This document shows, in pieces, positions 61,751 to 64,000 of a stretch of 64,000 bases of DNA. A program made the translations under genes and the position numbers. A model generated the notes under the pieces. It was not told the origin of the DNA and ran no database searches. It saw only the letters and a list, made by a program, of their open reading frames with translations. Within the stretch, counting starts at the first letter, position 1. The number at the start of each line of letters is the position of its first letter. Source of the stretch: Rikenella sp031551865 (lineage in GTDB: Bacteria; Bacteroidota; Bacteroidia; Bacteroidales; Rikenellaceae); NCBI GenBank assembly GCA_031551865.1, contig JAVBMY010000002.1:1-64000 (forward strand). The letters run 5' to 3'.

Positions 61751-61880
61751 GTTTTGTAAAAAAGCGGCGCAAAAAACTTTTCCGGATGCTGCACGCCCTG
61801 CGCCGCAATGAAATATAAAAAGGGAAGCCGAAGGTTTCCAGAAAAAATCTTTTTGGTTCTTTTTCTTTAGAAAAAGAACG
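61751..61880. repeat. R6 element, copy 2
   Basis: GTAAAAAAGCGGCGCAAAAA and CTTTTCCGGATGC at the left, CCAGAAAAAATCTTTTTGGT and TCTTTAGAAAAAGAACG at the right. Ends match the element at 53793-54041; the centre has only one GCGGCGCA/TGCGCCGC hairpin. It fills the gap between pdxJ and the cca gene. Confidence 0.7.
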
Positions 61881-61891
61881 ATATCCTCCGG

Positions 61892-62623
61892 CTATGCGAG
61901 GCAGGCCAGATAGCGGCGCACGGTTTCGGCGAGGCCGAGGTACAGGGCGTCGGCAATCAGGGCGTGTCCGATGGAAACTTCGGCGAGGGCGGGGATGTGG
62001 CGGGCGAAAAACTGTAGGTTTTCAAGCGACAGATCGTGCCCGGCGTTAATGCCCAGCCCGGCGCCTGCGGCGGCTTCAGCCGTGGCGGCGAACGGGGCGA
62101 CCGCCGCTGTCTGTGCCGCCGCGTCGTTGCCTGCCTTGAGGAAGTTCACCGCGAAGCTCTCCGTATACAGCTCCACGCGGTCGGTGCCCGTGAGTGCCGC
62201 CGCTTCGGCCATCGCCGGCAAGGGTTCCACGAAGACCGACGTGCGAATCCCTGTAGCTTTGAAACGTCCGACTACCTCTTTCAGGAACGAAGCGTGTTTT
62301 ACGGTATCCCATCCGGCGTTCGAAGTGATCGCCTCGGGCGGGTCGGGCACCAGCGTCACTTGGTCGGGCTTCACCTCAAGCACCAGGGCGATGAATTCCG
62401 GCGAGGGATAACCTTCTATGTTGAACTCCGTGGCGAGCAGCGGGCGTAGTGCGCGCACGTCGGCGTAGCGCACGTGGCGCTCGTCGGGACGCGGATGCAC
62501 GGTGATCCCCTGGGCTCCGAAACTTTCGATGTCCAGTGCGGCTTTGATGAGGTCGGGCACATTCCCGCCCCGCGAATTCCGCAGGGTCGCGATTTTATTT
62601 ATGTTGACGCTCAACTTTGCCAT
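61892..62623 (-). CDS. pdxJ: Pyridoxine 5'-phosphate synthase
   Basis: The 243-residue TIM-barrel protein condenses 1-deoxyxylulose 5-phosphate with 3-amino-2-oxopropyl phosphate to form pyridoxine 5'-phosphate. Motifs: LSVNINKIATLRNSRGGNVP, GITVHPRPDERHVRYADV, TEFNIEGYPSPEF, VTLVPDPPEAITSNAGWD and ELYTESFA. Length is standard. It is divergent from nadK with overlapping promoters. Confidence 0.95.
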   Translation of the reverse strand: MAKLSVNINKIATLRNSRGGNVPDLIKAALDIESFGAQGITVHPRPDERHVRYADVRALRPLLATEFNIEGYPSPEFIALVLEVKPDQVTLVPDPPEAITSNAGWDTVKHASFLKEVVGRFKATGIRTSVFVEPLPAMAEAAALTGTDRVELYTESFAVNFLKAGNDAAAQTAAVAPFAATAEAAAGAGLGINAGHDLSLENLQFFARHIPALAEVSIGHALIADALYLGLAETVRRYLACLA

Positions 62624-62631
62624 AAAAATCT

Positions 62632-62677
62632 TATATTTGTAAAATCCCGGATTGTTCCGGCGTTTGACACAAAGGTA
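62632..62677. promoter_or_regulatory. Divergent pdxJ/nadK promoters
   Basis: Plus strand: TATATTTG at 62632-62639 (for nadK). Minus strand: TACCTTTG at 62670-62677 (for pdxJ). The boxes face each other, so the two transcripts would overlap by roughly 20 nt and the polymerases would compete. No good -33 boxes are visible for either. Confidence 0.6.
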
Positions 62678-62698
62678 ACAATTTTAGAGAGAAGGCCT

Positions 62699-63565
62699 AT
62701 GAAAATCGCGCTCTATTCGCGGGCCGGGAACCCCTCGCTGCATGTCCTGTGCACCGAGCTTGAGAGCCGGGCGATCACCTACGAGGTGAACCCCTGTTCG
62801 CCCGAAGGGTTCGATATGGCCATCAGCTTCGGCGGCGACGGTACTTTTCTCAGCTCCATCCGCAAGATGGGCGACCGCCTGATCCCGATCCTCGGTATCA
62901 ACAGCGGACGCCTCGGTTTTTTGGCCGGTGTGGCGATGAACGAATGCGGCGAAGCCCTCGACGAGTTGCTCCGCGGCGGATATACCGTCGATGAGCGTTC
63001 GCTGCTCGCCGTGCGGGGAGTGGCTTTGGGTACCATGCCCAGCGAAGCCGCCAACAGCGAACAGGGCTGCGACCAGAGCGGCCCGGCCGAAGACCCCGTC
63101 ACTATAAAGGGCATAGCTGTCAACGAATTCACGCTCCAGAAGACAGGTACCGCCATGGTGCATATCGAAGTGGAGATCGACGGCGAACGCGTGGCCGGTT
63201 ATTGGGCCGACGGTGTGATCGTTTCGACCTCGACCGGCTCGACCGCCTATTCGATGAGCGTGGGGGGTGCCATATTGTCACCCGGTTGCCGATGCTTCAT
63301 GATCTCGCCGATCGCGCCGCACAACCTGAACATCCGTCCGCTGGCCGTGCCCGACACCAGCCGTCTGCGGGTCGGTGTGGCCACGCGCTCGGGCGATGCC
63401 ACCGCCACGATCGACAACCGCGAGTTCCGTGTGGCGAGCGGAACGGCTTTCGAGCTGCAACGCGCCCCCGAAATGGTGCGGATCATCCGCCCGGCGCTGA
63501 GTTCGTTCTACAAGACCCTGCGCGAAAAATTGCTTTGGGGGGTCGATGTCCGTAATGTCAACTAA
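62699..63565 (+). CDS. nadK: NAD kinase
   Basis: The 288-residue enzyme phosphorylates NAD to NADP with ATP. It shows the GGDGTFLSSI motif (45-54), GINSGRLGFLAG, VNEFTLQKTGTAM and STSTGSTAYSMSVGGAILSP. The start at MKIALYSRAGNPS follows the promoter by 60 nt; the open frame further upstream overlaps pdxJ and is not coding. A short Glu/Ser/Gly-rich loop (TMPSEAANSEQGCDQSGPAE) interrupts the usual sequence near residue 120. Confidence 0.95.
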   Translation: MKIALYSRAGNPSLHVLCTELESRAITYEVNPCSPEGFDMAISFGGDGTFLSSIRKMGDRLIPILGINSGRLGFLAGVAMNECGEALDELLRGGYTVDERSLLAVRGVALGTMPSEAANSEQGCDQSGPAEDPVTIKGIAVNEFTLQKTGTAMVHIEVEIDGERVAGYWADGVIVSTSTGSTAYSMSVGGAILSPGCRCFMISPIAPHNLNIRPLAVPDTSRLRVGVATRSGDATATIDNREFRVASGTAFELQRAPEMVRIIRPALSSFYKTLREKLLWGVDVRNVN

Positions 63566-63765
63566 ATCAGGCGTTCTGGGGGGGTCGACTGGGTGTGGGC
63601 CTTGCTTTTGCAAGGGGTTTTGAAAGTTGACCGACGATTGTGACGTCCGGATGCGGCACTGCGACCGACGAAAATTTTCAAAATTAGGACGCTCTCGGTT
63701 ATGGTTTATTGCAATTTTGGTACGATCTTTGTAAGTAGAAAATCAAACAGTCTTAAGTATACCGG

Positions 63766-63847
63766 ACGGGTATCTGAGGGTTGCGAATAATGGGCGTTTC
63801 GCCCGGTGGGTTTGGAATCGCTTCCCTGTATGATACCCGTCTTTTTT
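63766..63847 (+). ncRNA. Candidate small RNA with terminator
   Basis: ACGGGTATC (63766-63774) pairs with GATACCCGT (63832-63840), followed by TTTTTT (63842-63847). Inside is AGGG/CCCT, a large symmetric bubble, and an apical GGGCG TTT CGCCC hairpin (63792-63804). A GATCTTTG box at 63724-63731 (one mismatch to the -7 consensus) lies upstream. The closing stem, bubble and apical stem are reminiscent of 6S RNA but the length is short; it could also be a terminator-leader of a downstream gene outside the window. Confidence 0.45.
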
Positions 63848-63852
63848 ATTGG

Positions 63853-63890
63853 AATCCGGCGGCATCGTTTACTAACGATGCCGCCGGATT
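63853..63890 (+). terminator. Hairpin after the small RNA candidate
   Basis: A perfect 17-bp stem (63853-63869 with 63874-63890), loop TACT, followed by CTTATT. With the preceding fold it gives two stop-like structures in a row. The end of the window (63891-64000) holds a further GCGGCCCC/GGGGCCGC hairpin (63913-63931) and no visible gene. Confidence 0.6.
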
Positions 63891-64000
63891 CTTATTGGAG
63901 GATATGTGGTGGCGGCCCCGCAGGGGCCGCAGAGAAGTGCGAAACGGCCTGCGGGCCGCGTTCTCTCGCGGAATCGCCGACATCGGGCGGCGTATTTCTC

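Overview
The window looks like a GC-rich chromosomal segment of a gut-type Bacteroidota, most like Alistipes/Rikenellaceae (inference). The evidence is: Bacteroidota-type promoters (TAnnTTTG, sometimes with an upstream TTTG about 20 nt away); lipoprotein-signal glycosidases; two serine-type sulfatases; a DUF5606 protein; a PG_1098-like methyltransferase; a decarboxylase-type carboxyltransferase plus biotin carrier; and almost no Shine-Dalgarno sequences. Because third codon positions are GC-rich, real genes cast very long antisense shadow ORFs, which are left out. Most genes lie on the minus strand.

Layout. 0.1-4.8 kb: tRNA-Leu, then thrS-infC-rpmI-rplT, with an apparent AUA start on infC, a folded leader between rpmI and rplT, and a rod-like RNA after rplT. 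4.9-13.2 kb: housekeeping genes on the minus strand (metallo-beta-lactamase-fold hydrolase, era, M20 peptidase, L-serine dehydratase, DUF5606, coaE, YbbR-like, fabG). 13.6-27.5 kb: glyA, then glycan-degrading genes (GH20, GH31, DUF6067-like TIM barrel, YhcH family, sulfatase), a rubrerythrin-like protein, tRNA-Pro, and a lower-GC cassette holding an amber-interrupted lipoprotein gene and a small membrane protein. 27.9-41.1 kb: a DAHP synthase; a 1346-residue lipid-free secreted fusion (NPCBM-like, propeller, two haem motifs, SUMF1-like); an LsrF-type aldolase/thiolase with DhaL, DhaK, a VOC protein and a lyxose-isomerase-like cupin; a chorismatase-family protein; and a dihaem cytochrome with a beta-propeller. 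41.2-51.8 kb: small membrane proteins, a zinc peptidase, a SIMPL protein, tRNA-Arg, biotin carrier and carboxyltransferase, an M23-like protein, glyS and a second sulfatase. 52.3-63.6 kb: ruvX, def, an AddB-like nuclease, a kdsC-like phosphatase, a methyltransferase, CCA transferase, pdxJ and nadK.

The most unusual aspect is the intergenic DNA. At least eight families of dispersed repeats, named R1-R8 here, fill nearly all gaps. Many are inverted repeats whose outer ends are conserved while inner stems change sequence but keep pairing. The strongest candidate for an undescribed system is R1: seven copies at four loci, all on the same strand and all directly upstream of a start codon (L-serine dehydratase, dihydroxyacetone kinase DhaK, glycyl-tRNA synthetase, KdsC-like phosphatase), as tandem pairs at three of the four. 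At two loci a promoter-like box lies beyond the pair, so the elements are probably transcribed as structured 5' leaders. A second striking object is a four-way-junction-shaped inverted repeat between def and the AddB-like gene.
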